NCBI GenBank assembly: GCA_021789355.1
Contig: JAJYJR010000302.1
Coordinates: 1 to 7,082 of the forward strand
Source of the DNA: Chloroflexota bacterium
Lineage (GTDB): Bacteria > Chloroflexota > Limnocylindria > Limnocylindrales > CSP1-4
DNA length: 7,082 bases
Reading direction: 5' to 3'
Of this stretch, positions 1-5,359 are shown piece by piece. The notes under the pieces are model-generated. The model was given only the letters and a program-made list of their open reading frames with translations. It had not been told where the DNA came from and did no database searches. Position 1 is the stretch's first letter. Each line of letters begins with the position of its first letter. Made by a program: the position numbers and the translations under genes.

Positions 1-64
1 CGCGCGCCTTGGCCTCTCGCACGTGGTCTGGATTGAGGGTGGTGGAGAACTTCGCGGTAGCCAC
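1..64 (-). CDS. N-terminal fragment of a putative ribbon-helix-helix (CopG/antitoxin-like) protein, cut by the window edge
   Basis: Reading leftwards from a GTG at 64-62, the frame stays open to position 1 and begins MATAKFSTTLNPDHV, followed by REAKAR. A short hydrophilic stretch with a beta-strand-like KFSTTL, then an N-cap proline and a charged helix, is how many ribbon-helix-helix antitoxins and small RHH repressors begin; the strand would contact DNA and the helix would dimerise. An in-frame ATG at 73-71 would add MSR, but it lies inside the best -10 hexamer, so the GTG is preferred as a leaderless start. The palindrome overlapping the promoter fits the autorepression usual for antitoxins. 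Only about 21 residues are visible, so the family is an inference. The gene could also be an unrelated small protein. No toxin can be seen because the gene runs off the window. Confidence 0.45.
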   Translation of the reverse strand, partial: MATAKFSTTLNPDHVREAKAR

Positions 65-99
65 CCGAGACATCCTACCGGCAGTAGGATGAATGTCAA
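65..99 (-). promoter_or_regulatory. Sigma-70-type promoter of the RHH-like gene
   Basis: On the minus strand there is a perfect -35 TTGACA (99-94), a 16-nt spacer, and a -10 TAGGAT (77-72, four of six consensus bases). Seven bases (71-65) separate the -10 from the GTG at 64, so transcription would begin at or next to the start codon. A perfect TTGACA is rare by chance in DNA this rich in GC. The function is inferred from the sequence alone. Confidence 0.6.
71..91. promoter_or_regulatory. 21-bp perfect palindrome, probable operator
   Basis: CATCCTAC, a 5-bp centre CGGCA, then GTAGGATG: two 8-bp arms in perfect inverted symmetry. It covers the -10 and most of the spacer of the minus-strand promoter, so a dimeric repressor bound here would block RNA polymerase. 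Autoregulation by the adjacent RHH-like protein is the simplest idea. A TetR- or PadR-like regulator encoded elsewhere is also possible. There is no U-rich tail, so it is unlikely to be a terminator. Confidence 0.55.
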
Positions 100-343
100 A
101 CGCGACGGGCGCGGGGCAGCCGGACGACGGGGACGACCGTCCGCAACGGCACATTCGCTCCATCCGACGATCCGCCCGTCGGGGCGCACGAGCCGCTCGT
201 CACGCACGACGCTCATTCGAGCGGAGCATAGGTCGCGCATTGACCGGCGACAGGGCCGCCGAACACGGTGGGCCGGTCGAACGCCCGTCGCGGCCACCCG
301 GCGCGGTGGGCGGCCCCCGGAACCCCTGACAGCACCCCGGTGC
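100..343. other. Intergenic stretch with no gene recognised
   Basis: Between the RHH-like gene's promoter and the end of the LysM gene I see no convincing gene on either strand. The plus-strand frames open here translate into arginine- and proline-rich sequence typical of non-coding GC-rich DNA. A small inverted repeat (AGCACC/GGTGCT, 331-344) touches the LysM stop codon but has no T-tract, so I do not call it a terminator. Confidence 0.6.
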
Positions 344-1039
344 TCAGTACCCCGACGCGGGCTCCGGCGGTGGTGGGATGACGAGCTTCTGGCCGATGTT
401 CAGCCGGTTCGGGTCCTTCAGCTTGTTCGCCGACACGATGTCGTCGATCGTCACGCCGAACTGCGCGGCAATCTTCTCGAGGGTGTCGCCCTGCCGGACG
501 ACATAGATGACGTTCTTGCTGCGCGGTGTTGGCGACGGCGGGGCGACCGAGACCACCGGCTTGGCTGAGGCGACGGCCGACGGGTTCGCGACGAGCGTGG
601 CCCCCGGCGAGAGGGCAGGCTGAGACGCGGCAGGTCCGAACAACCCGGGCAGCGAACTCCCGTCACCGGCCACGTAGAGCGCGCCCGCGCCGACGATCAG
701 CAGGACGACGATCGCCGCGACCAGGCGCGACAGGATGTCGAGCCAGGGGATGCCGCCTCGCCGCAGGCGCTCCTCCTCGCGTCCCGAACTCACCCCAAGC
801 GCCGAGAGCCGCACCCGCTCGACCTCGCGCTCCTCCGCCTGCAGGAACCGGGGGCACTCGAGGTGCACGCCGGTCAGGCAGTACGCCGACTGGTGCGCGA
901 CCTCGATCGACGACGGCGCGGGGGTGGCATGGCAGAGGTGCGCCGCCTCGGGCGTGGAGGCGTGCGTCGCGGGATCCGACGCAAGGCCGAGGAAGGGGCA
1001 GGCGACAGGGCGGGGGTGCTGGGGCGCCTGGTCGCTCAT
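344..1039 (-). CDS. Membrane-anchored LysM protein with N-terminal four-cysteine module
   Basis: 231 residues. The N-terminal region carries four cysteines: C14 in ACPFLGLASDP, C36 in HLCHA, C54 in YCLTGVHLE, and C62 in ECPRF. Their spacing, with H35, H37 and H59 nearby, suggests a small metal- or cluster-binding fold. A charged segment (about 66-95) precedes one membrane helix (about 103-124) with RLRRGG on its cytoplasmic side, so the cysteine module should be inside the cell. A Pro/Ala/Ser-rich linker (about 127-173) leads to one LysM domain (about 178-221: YVVRQGDTLEKIAAQFGV, then NRLNIGQKLVIP). LysM binds the GlcNAc-containing backbone of peptidoglycan or related glycans. The protein may link a cytoplasmic sensor or scaffold to the wall. 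The ATG at 1039 lies 7 nt after a TATCAT hexamer. I recall similar Cys-TM-LysM proteins from Chloroflexota but know no assigned function. The LysM call is firm; the role is not. Confidence 0.88.
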   Translation of the reverse strand: MSDQAPQHPRPVACPFLGLASDPATHASTPEAAHLCHATPAPSSIEVAHQSAYCLTGVHLECPRFLQAEEREVERVRLSALGVSSGREEERLRRGGIPWLDILSRLVAAIVVLLIVGAGALYVAGDGSSLPGLFGPAASQPALSPGATLVANPSAVASAKPVVSVAPPSPTPRSKNVIYVVRQGDTLEKIAAQFGVTIDDIVSANKLKDPNRLNIGQKLVIPPPPEPASGY

Positions 1040-1052
1040 GGCCGGAATGATA
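1040..1052 (-). promoter_or_regulatory. -10 element of the LysM gene, implying a leaderless message
   Basis: TATCAT (1052-1047 on the minus strand, five of six consensus bases) is followed by 7 nt and then the ATG at 1039. No good -35 and no Shine-Dalgarno sequence is visible. The spacing predicts a transcript starting at or very near the A of ATG. Confidence 0.45.
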
Positions 1053-1215
1053 GGCGGTGAGCGCGCTGGTGGAGCCGTCGTCGTCGCCAGACGTGCCGCT
1101 CTCGGTGCCTCGCCGTTCCTTCGGTCCGATACCCCGTCGTCGCCGACTCGCGAACATCCCCGCTCTGCACCCAGCCACCCCCGCGACCCCGGACAGTCCT
1201 AGCCGTTCAGTCCGG

Positions 1216-1244
1216 TTCGCATCCGCGATTCGGGCTGATACAGT
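1216..1244 (+). promoter_or_regulatory. Putative promoter of the first GT87 gene
   Basis: TTCGCA (1216-1221), a 17-nt spacer and TACAGT (1239-1244), with an extended TG at 1236-1237. Each hexamer matches four of six consensus bases. Transcription would start near 1251, about 30 nt before the ATG at 1282. This argues against the upstream GTG at 1057, which would lie outside the message. Confidence 0.4.
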
Positions 1245-1266
1245 CCCGGCATTGCGGCTCGGGCAT

Positions 1267-1276
1267 GGGAGACGGA
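1267..1276 (+). promoter_or_regulatory. Ribosome binding site that decides the first GT87 start
   Basis: GGGAG at 1267-1271 and a second GGA at 1274-1276 stand 10 and 5 nt before the ATG at 1282. No comparable purine run precedes the upstream in-frame GTG at 1057. Confidence 0.5.
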
Positions 1277-1281
1277 AACAG

Positions 1282-2226
1282 ATGGCAGGCCGCCTGCGAC
1301 GGGGGAGGCACGGTTTCGGCGACGCGCTGCTGCAGGCGTCATTCCGGCTTCCCTTGACCCCCATGTCCGCGCGCGCGATCCGCGATGGCGTGCTGCTCGC
1401 GGGCGTGCTCGTCGCGATCGTGGACTGGTGGTGGCTGGTTCACGGCGCTCCCCCCGTCGATGCGGGCGGGTGGTGGGCGGCCGATCCCAACCGGCTGTAC
1501 GCCAACGTGCACGCGGGGCTTTCGAACAAGTACATGTACAGCCCGGCGTGGGAGTTCGTCATCGGACCCACGCGTCTCCTGGACCTCGCGGCCCTGGGTG
1601 TCGTCTGGCGGACCGCTCAGTTGGTCGTCCTGACGTACCTCGCCGGACCGTTCCTGCTCCCCATCCTGTTCCTCGTCCCGGTCCAGTCGGAGCTCACGGT
1701 CGGAAATATCCAGATCTTCCTGGCGCTGGCGGTCGTGCTGGGGTTCCGCTACCCGGCGACCTGGGCCCTCGTGCTCCTCACCAAGGCGACGCCGGGCATC
1801 GGGCTCCTGTGGTTCGCGGTCCGGCGTGAATGGCGCGGGCTCGCGATCGCGCTCGGAGCGAGTGCCCTGATCGCCGGGGCGTCGTTCGTGCTGCACCCGG
1901 GTCTGTGGCGTGACTGGCTCATCCTGCTGACTGCGAACGGCAACCCCGTCGCGCCGCCGTACTACCTGCCCTTCTCGGTGCGGCTGCCGTTCGCGCTCGC
2001 GGTCGTCGTGCTGGCCGCCCTGACGAACCGCCGGTGGCTCGTGGTGGTCGGGGCTGCGTTCGCGCTGCCTGTCGTCTACTGGGTCAGCGCGTCGATGCTC
2101 GTCGGGGTGCTGCCGTACACGCGCGACGCCGCCGGACGAGTCCTCGGCCGCTGGTTCGATCGGCGCGCGGAGTGGCTGCAGACCCGTGGCGTCTCGGCAG
2201 CTCGGGCTCTCGCCACGGTCGATTGA
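1282..2226 (+). CDS. GT87/DUF2029-type polyprenol-phosphate-sugar glycosyltransferase (paralogue A)
   Basis: 314 residues from the ATG at 1282. This start has a ribosome binding site and a plausible promoter; an in-frame GTG at 1057 would add 75 residues of Arg/Pro/Ser-rich sequence without membrane character. The protein is polytopic, with helices near 35-52, 103-133, 141-157, 187-205, 234-248 and 252-277. Shared features with the GT87 gene at 5338-6423 are RAIRDG (31-36), YSPAW (86-90), GNIQ (141-144), GFRYP (154-158), LLTKATPGIG (165-174), the following LLWF and WRG, and TNRRW near 248. D60 in the first outer loop is a candidate catalytic acid, as in GT-C enzymes generally. Family knowledge: GT87 members such as the mycobacterial PimE-like mannosyltransferases use polyprenyl-phosphate mannose outside the membrane. 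The sugar and acceptor here are unknown. Its TGA lies 23 nt before the next GT87 start, so the two are probably co-transcribed. Confidence 0.8.
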   Translation: MAGRLRRGRHGFGDALLQASFRLPLTPMSARAIRDGVLLAGVLVAIVDWWWLVHGAPPVDAGGWWAADPNRLYANVHAGLSNKYMYSPAWEFVIGPTRLLDLAALGVVWRTAQLVVLTYLAGPFLLPILFLVPVQSELTVGNIQIFLALAVVLGFRYPATWALVLLTKATPGIGLLWFAVRREWRGLAIALGASALIAGASFVLHPGLWRDWLILLTANGNPVAPPYYLPFSVRLPFALAVVVLAALTNRRWLVVVGAAFALPVVYWVSASMLVGVLPYTRDAAGRVLGRWFDRRAEWLQTRGVSAARALATVD

Positions 2227-2249
2227 CCGGCCGCAGTCCCGCGGCCGAG

Positions 2250-3236
2250 ATGCGCCGGATCCGCTGGCGACGAGTCGCGCTCGCGGCGTTGCTGGCGTTG
2301 GCGGCAGTCTGGTGGCTCGTCGAACTGGCCGGCAACCTGTACAACGCTCCCGGCAACTTCGCGAACGACTTCTGGACGTATCGGCAGGCTGGTCTCAACG
2401 TCCTGGCGGGTAGCCCGCTCTACCCCGCCGACGAGATCTCGCACCCGTTCATCCTGCCGTCGGCGACGTGGGGCCACGGGTTCGTGTACCCGCCGTTTGC
2501 GGCAGTGCTCTGCGTGCCGCTGGCGCTCGTTCCACCGGCCGTGGGGTACCTCGCGTTCGTCGGCCTCACCGCGATCGCGCTCGCCGGCGTGGCCGCGGCC
2601 ATCGCCCGCCACGAGGGGCTCGCCGGACCGCGCTGGGCCGTTGTCGTGGGCGCGCTCGCGCTGATCAACGGGCCGGCGGTGGGCGCGCTCGCGTCCGCCA
2701 ACCTCAACGGGCTCGTCGCCGCCGCCCTGGGGCTCCTGTGGCTGACGCCCCGGTGGTCAGGCTGGGTGTCCGTCGTCGGCGGCCTCGTCAAGCTGTTTCC
2801 GGGCGCAGGCGTCGTCTGGGCCTGGCGCACGAGGGCGCCGCTCGCGCGGCCCATCGCGCTCGGAGTCGCGCTGTTCGTGGCATCCCTCTTGCTCTTCGGC
2901 CCGCGAGCGTGGCTCGACTTCGTCGCGGTGCTGAACAACGCTCGTCCCTCGTCCCCGTACTACATCCAGTCGGTGGCGCGGGTCTTCGGTCCCCTCATCG
3001 GCTACGCGTCGGCCGCCGCACTTCTCGGCCTGGTCCTCGTCGTGCCCGACGGCGCGATCGCCTTCGCGCTGCTTTCGCTCGCGATGGTCGCTCCGGCCCC
3101 GGATATCGTGCCGCACTACATGCTGATCCCGATGATCGGAGTGCTGCCGCTCGTGTCGCGGTTCATCGCGCACGCGACCGGAGCCACTGCTTCCGCGGTG
3201 CGGCCTCGCGCCGCCCAATGGTCACAGGACCAGTGA
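2250..3236 (+). CDS. GT87/DUF2029-type membrane glycosyltransferase (B)
   Basis: 328 residues from the ATG at 2250. The N-terminus MRRIRWRR plus a hydrophobic helix (about 9-26) is a good membrane start. The classic GT87 N-terminal pattern is clear: NDFWTYRQAGLNVLAG (39-54) with SPLY (55-58), then GFVYPPFA (77-84). D40 in the first outer loop is the candidate catalytic acid. ANLNG (150-154) occupies the position of the usual GQxN motif, and GLVKLFPG (178-185) is the conserved Lys/Pro loop. About nine or ten helices extend to 306, followed by a short polar tail. It is a more typical GT87 than paralogue A, to which it aligns only loosely. No Shine-Dalgarno sequence is visible, so translation may be coupled to the upstream gene. 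An in-frame TTG at 2223 overlaps that gene's stop (TTGA) and would add nine residues. The substrate is unknown; surface glycan or pilin glycosylation is possible from context. Confidence 0.85.
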   Translation: MRRIRWRRVALAALLALAAVWWLVELAGNLYNAPGNFANDFWTYRQAGLNVLAGSPLYPADEISHPFILPSATWGHGFVYPPFAAVLCVPLALVPPAVGYLAFVGLTAIALAGVAAAIARHEGLAGPRWAVVVGALALINGPAVGALASANLNGLVAAALGLLWLTPRWSGWVSVVGGLVKLFPGAGVVWAWRTRAPLARPIALGVALFVASLLLFGPRAWLDFVAVLNNARPSSPYYIQSVARVFGPLIGYASAAALLGLVLVVPDGAIAFALLSLAMVAPAPDIVPHYMLIPMIGVLPLVSRFIAHATGATASAVRPRAAQWSQDQ

Positions 3237-3253
3237 TAGGCCTTTGGACTCCC

Positions 3254-3282
3254 TTGCGTTCAGGCTTGCAGCGGCGTATGAC
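3254..3282 (+). promoter_or_regulatory. Putative promoter of the Flp pilin gene
   Basis: TTGCGT (3254-3259), a 17-nt spacer and TATGAC (3277-3282). The -10 matches four of six consensus bases and the -35 matches three. It sits in the 95-nt gap after the GT87 gene and would give a leader of about 43 nt. A private promoter would suit a pilin, which is needed in larger amounts than the enzymes. The match is moderate and read-through from upstream is equally possible. Confidence 0.3.
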
Positions 3283-3319
3283 TCAGCTGTCGCATCGCCG
3301 AAGCGCGTTGTCAATTCCT

Positions 3320-3326
3320 GGGAGGG
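3320..3326 (+). promoter_or_regulatory. Strong ribosome binding site of the Flp pilin
   Basis: GGGAGGG, with its GGAGG core (3321-3325) 6 nt before the ATG at 3332. It is the best Shine-Dalgarno sequence in the window and selects the ATG at 3332 over the ATG at 3338. It implies high translation. Confidence 0.8.
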
Positions 3327-3331
3327 TCGCC

Positions 3332-3484
3332 ATGCTCATGCGTCTGTTCGACCGCGAGGACGGCCAGGGCCTCGCGGAATACGCCCTCATCCTCGCTCTC
3401 ATCGCGATCATCGCGATCGTCGCGCTCATCTTCCTGGGCAGCAACATCAGCAACATCCTGAACCAGGTCGCCACGTCGGTCTGA
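3332..3484 (+). CDS. Flp-type (Tad, type IVb) prepilin
   Basis: 50 residues. A short leader (MLMRLFDREDG) ends at G11, and cleavage by a prepilin peptidase would leave QGLAEYALI, the canonical Flp pattern G|XXXXEY with the key Glu and Tyr at mature positions +5 and +6 (E16, Y17). One hydrophobic helix (about 18-36: LILALIAIIAIVALIFLG) and a short Asn-rich tail follow, giving a mature pilin of 39 residues. Flp pilins polymerise through this helix into adhesive Tad pili. Assembly genes (TadA ATPase, TadB/C platform, peptidase) are not in this window, so this is a detached pilin locus. The frame is open far upstream, but that part is only the shadow of the GT87 gene. The DNA for the helix contains a tandem 9-bp repeat (ATCGCGATC twice, 3401-3418), which encodes its Ile/Ala pattern. 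The gene has its own ribosome binding site and terminator. Confidence 0.93.
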   Translation: MLMRLFDREDGQGLAEYALILALIAIIAIVALIFLGSNISNILNQVATSV

Positions 3485-3500
3485 CGAAGCAGCGCACTGT

Positions 3501-3536
3501 CCGGCCGGCATCAGAGCGATGCCGGCCGGCTTTCTT
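3501..3536 (+). terminator. Rho-independent terminator after the Flp pilin
   Basis: A perfect 11-bp stem, CCGGCCGGCAT (3501-3511) and ATGCCGGCCGG (3519-3529), closes the 7-nt loop CAGAGCG. It is followed by CTTTCTT (3530-3536). It begins 16 nt after the pilin stop codon. The T-tract is on the plus strand only, so it ends the pilin message rather than the converging minus-strand gene. Confidence 0.88.
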
Positions 3537-3573
3537 GTGTCGCGCGGCGGCCTGCTGGCGCCGGCCCCGATGG

Positions 3574-5232
3574 TCAGGGCGACCCGACCACGGAAGTGCC
3601 AGGAGCCGGGACGAAGACGTCGGCTCCCGGCCCGTCGTAGATCAGGCGGAAGGACGGCGACGAGAGCAGGGCGGCGCGAACCCGCGCGGAGGGATCGCTC
3701 GTGCCGACGAACGCGCTCCCGTCTGCCGGGACGTAGACCCCAGCGTCGCCGCCCGAGTGAGCGGCGATCCAGCGACCGAGACAGACCACGTCGGCCGGCT
3801 GGCACGCCCGCAGTTGCGCCTCCGACGTCGTCTCCGCGTCCCGCACGGCCGGCGGTCCCCACTCGAGCCCCTGGCTCGTGTCCAGCGTGGCGTGAGCCGA
3901 CAGCGCCGGGAACCACTCGCTGAGGTCGTCTGATCCCCACGTGTCTGTGGCCAGGACGAGGAACCGCCGGTCCGCCGGCTGTGTGGCTCGGACCCAGTGC
4001 ATCGCCGCCCGGTCGGCCGTCGAAAGCGCCACGTGCGGCGCGAGGAACACGGACGGCGCGAGCAGCCCGGATGCGACGAGCCCGGCCGAGACGACGCCGA
4101 CGATGCCAGGCGCGGCGAGGCGTGAGGCGCGACCGTTGCGCCACGAGCTTGCGAAGCGCTGCGCCGCGGGCACGACGACGCCGAAGAGCCCGTCGGCGGC
4201 GAGCATGCTCAGCGGAACGACGGCCGAGACGAGCGCGAACCGCAGGTCCAGCAAGCACAGCGCGAGGCGCCACAGCACCAGGTAGGGTCGGCGCGCGAGC
4301 ACGTCTCGGATCTGGCCGAGGGCGTCGAGCACCGGGACGATCGGCAGCGGGCTCACGACCAGGAACCCGAAGACGTACACGACGATGCTCGCGACGGGAT
4401 CGCGCCCCACCCCGCCGCCCGCCGCGAGGAACGGCGCGATGCCGTGCCGCTGCACGACCACGAGCGCCCACGGAGCGGCAACGACTGCCGCCACGATCGC
4501 GGCGAGCGCAAGGCGCCGCAGGCCTCGCCACGACCAGCTCGCGAGCAGGCGAGCGCCCAGCGCGATCGCCACGAACACGGCGGCCTCGGGGTGGCTGAGG
4601 ACTGCCAGGCCGGCGAAGACTCCTGTCGAGAGGGCTGAGCGGCGGGAACGGGAGGACAGAAGTCGCAGGCCCTGCCACGTCGCCAGCAGCGCGAAGAACA
4701 TGCCGGCCGATCGGGTCACGCCGCTCCCCATCGTCAGCCATTCCCATGCATACGGGAACGTGGCGTACGCGACGGTGGCGAACTGCGCACGGCGGCGATC
4801 GCCGAGCACCTCCAGCGCCACCAGGTAGACCGCGGGGATGCAGAGGACGCTGAACGCGAGCGGAAGCCAGCGGAACAGATCCGACCGGGCAACCCCGGTC
4901 GCCAGCTCGAGCGCGGCGGCGAACTCGAGGGCGAGCGGCGGATATGCGAACGGTATGGCCTCGTGCGCGTACGACGTGAACGCGGGGAGCGCAAGCCCGT
5001 TCCGGACGAGGTCCCCGACCATGGCGTAGAAGAGGCCCCCGTCGCCGACCGGCCAGGCATTCCCGACGACCGGGATGGCCCGCAGGACCAGCCCGAGCGC
5101 CACGATTCCGGCCAGAGTGACGCGGCTCCAGGTCGTCGAAGGGCCTGGCTCGACGTTCACCTGCCCGGTACGGAGCACGCGGACGGACGCGTCGAGATCG
5201 GCCCGTTGGGATCCGGCAGTCGGGGGCATCAT
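3574..5232 (-). CDS. ArnT/PMT-like (GT-C fold) membrane glycosyltransferase with extracytoplasmic C-terminal region
   Basis: 552 residues. A polar N-terminus (1-36) leads to the first helix (about 38-52). The first outer loop holds GDGGLFYAMVGDLVRNG (63-79), where D64 is the probable catalytic acid, followed by FAYPPLA (96-102). Further helices lie near 98-112, 123-142, 150-160, 174-190, 202-229, 240-260, 281-301, 316-345 and 376-396. LSHPEAAV (212-219) resembles a segment I associate with Pfam PMT_2-type proteins. Residues about 400-552 are polar and probably extracytoplasmic. They contain C477 and C484 (CX6C), which could form a disulphide, and many Asp/Trp positions such as TDTWGSDD (429-436). 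The family transfers sugars from polyprenyl phosphates to lipids or proteins outside the membrane; donor and acceptor cannot be told here. It is transcribed convergently with the Flp gene and divergently from the GT87-Flp gene. Start codons ATGATG at 5232/5229 have no clear Shine-Dalgarno sequence. The membrane-glycosyltransferase call is solid; the exact family is less so. Confidence 0.85.
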   Translation of the reverse strand: MMPPTAGSQRADLDASVRVLRTGQVNVEPGPSTTWSRVTLAGIVALGLVLRAIPVVGNAWPVGDGGLFYAMVGDLVRNGLALPAFTSYAHEAIPFAYPPLALEFAAALELATGVARSDLFRWLPLAFSVLCIPAVYLVALEVLGDRRRAQFATVAYATFPYAWEWLTMGSGVTRSAGMFFALLATWQGLRLLSSRSRRSALSTGVFAGLAVLSHPEAAVFVAIALGARLLASWSWRGLRRLALAAIVAAVVAAPWALVVVQRHGIAPFLAAGGGVGRDPVASIVVYVFGFLVVSPLPIVPVLDALGQIRDVLARRPYLVLWRLALCLLDLRFALVSAVVPLSMLAADGLFGVVVPAAQRFASSWRNGRASRLAAPGIVGVVSAGLVASGLLAPSVFLAPHVALSTADRAAMHWVRATQPADRRFLVLATDTWGSDDLSEWFPALSAHATLDTSQGLEWGPPAVRDAETTSEAQLRACQPADVVCLGRWIAAHSGGDAGVYVPADGSAFVGTSDPSARVRAALLSSPSFRLIYDGPGADVFVPAPGTSVVGSP

Positions 5233-5241
5233 CGTGCCGCA

Positions 5242-5247
5242 ATTCTC
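5242..5247 (-). promoter_or_regulatory. Weak -10 candidate of the ArnT/PMT-like gene
   Basis: GAGAAT on the minus strand (four of six consensus bases) lies 9 nt before the ATG at 5232. No -35 is evident. If used, the leader would be only about 2 nt. Confidence 0.25.
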
Positions 5248-5284
5248 GGGGACCAGGGGGTCGTCCCGCTGACCGGTCTGCCGC

Positions 5285-5293
5285 TGCTATCGT
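5285..5293 (+). promoter_or_regulatory. Extended -10 of the GT87-Flp gene
   Basis: TGCTATCGT: an extended TG plus TATCGT (four of six consensus bases) in the 105-nt gap between divergent genes. Six bases separate it from the ATG at 5300. No good -35 is seen, which extended -10 promoters can tolerate. It is the best plus-strand promoter candidate for the gene beginning at 5338. Confidence 0.4.
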
Positions 5294-5299
5294 CCTCCG

Positions 5300-5359
5300 A
5301 TGAGCGCCACTCTTCGGCACCGTGCCGGCGGAGACCCGTGGCCGACCGAGTTGCTGTGA
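5300..5359 (+). CDS. Possible 19-residue leader ORF ahead of the GT87-Flp gene
   Basis: ATG at 5300 opens a short frame, MSATLRHRAGGDPWPTELL, that stops at a TGA (5357-5359). That stop overlaps a GTG (5356-5358), which is in frame with the GT87-Flp protein, as GTGA. The ATG stands 6 nt after the extended -10, so it could be read from a leaderless message and pass ribosomes to the GTG. It has no ribosome binding site and no known peptide motif. It may be chance in a GC-rich leader. Confidence 0.25.
   Translation: MSATLRHRAGGDPWPTELL

Noticed and set aside
121..143. CGGACG/CGTCCG inverted repeat in the left intergenic region
   Set aside because: Short GC-only arms with an 11-nt loop, no associated promoter or T-tract; not distinguishable from background.
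331..344. Inverted repeat AGCACC-CC-GGTGCT at the end of the LysM gene
   Set aside because: The arms are only 6 bp with a 2-nt loop, there is no T-tract on the minus strand, and it overlaps the stop codon. Chance is likely at this GC content.
23..568. Plus-strand frames of 181 and 78 codons at the left end (23-568 and 93-329)
   Set aside because: Arg/Pro-rich products with no motif. The first overlaps the LysM gene antisense, and both run over the promoter and palindrome of the edge gene.
2468..3331. A possible long N-terminal extension of the Flp pilin (the same frame is open from 2468)
   Set aside because: The upstream part is Arg-rich shadow of the GT87 B gene, and a strong GGAGG site 6 nt before 3332 marks the true start of a normal-size Flp prepilin.
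3401..3418. Tandem ATCGCGATC repeat as a possible phase-variation tract
   Set aside because: Only two units, in frame (9 bp), encoding the Ile/Ala pattern of the pilin helix. A slip would add or remove three residues rather than switch the gene off.
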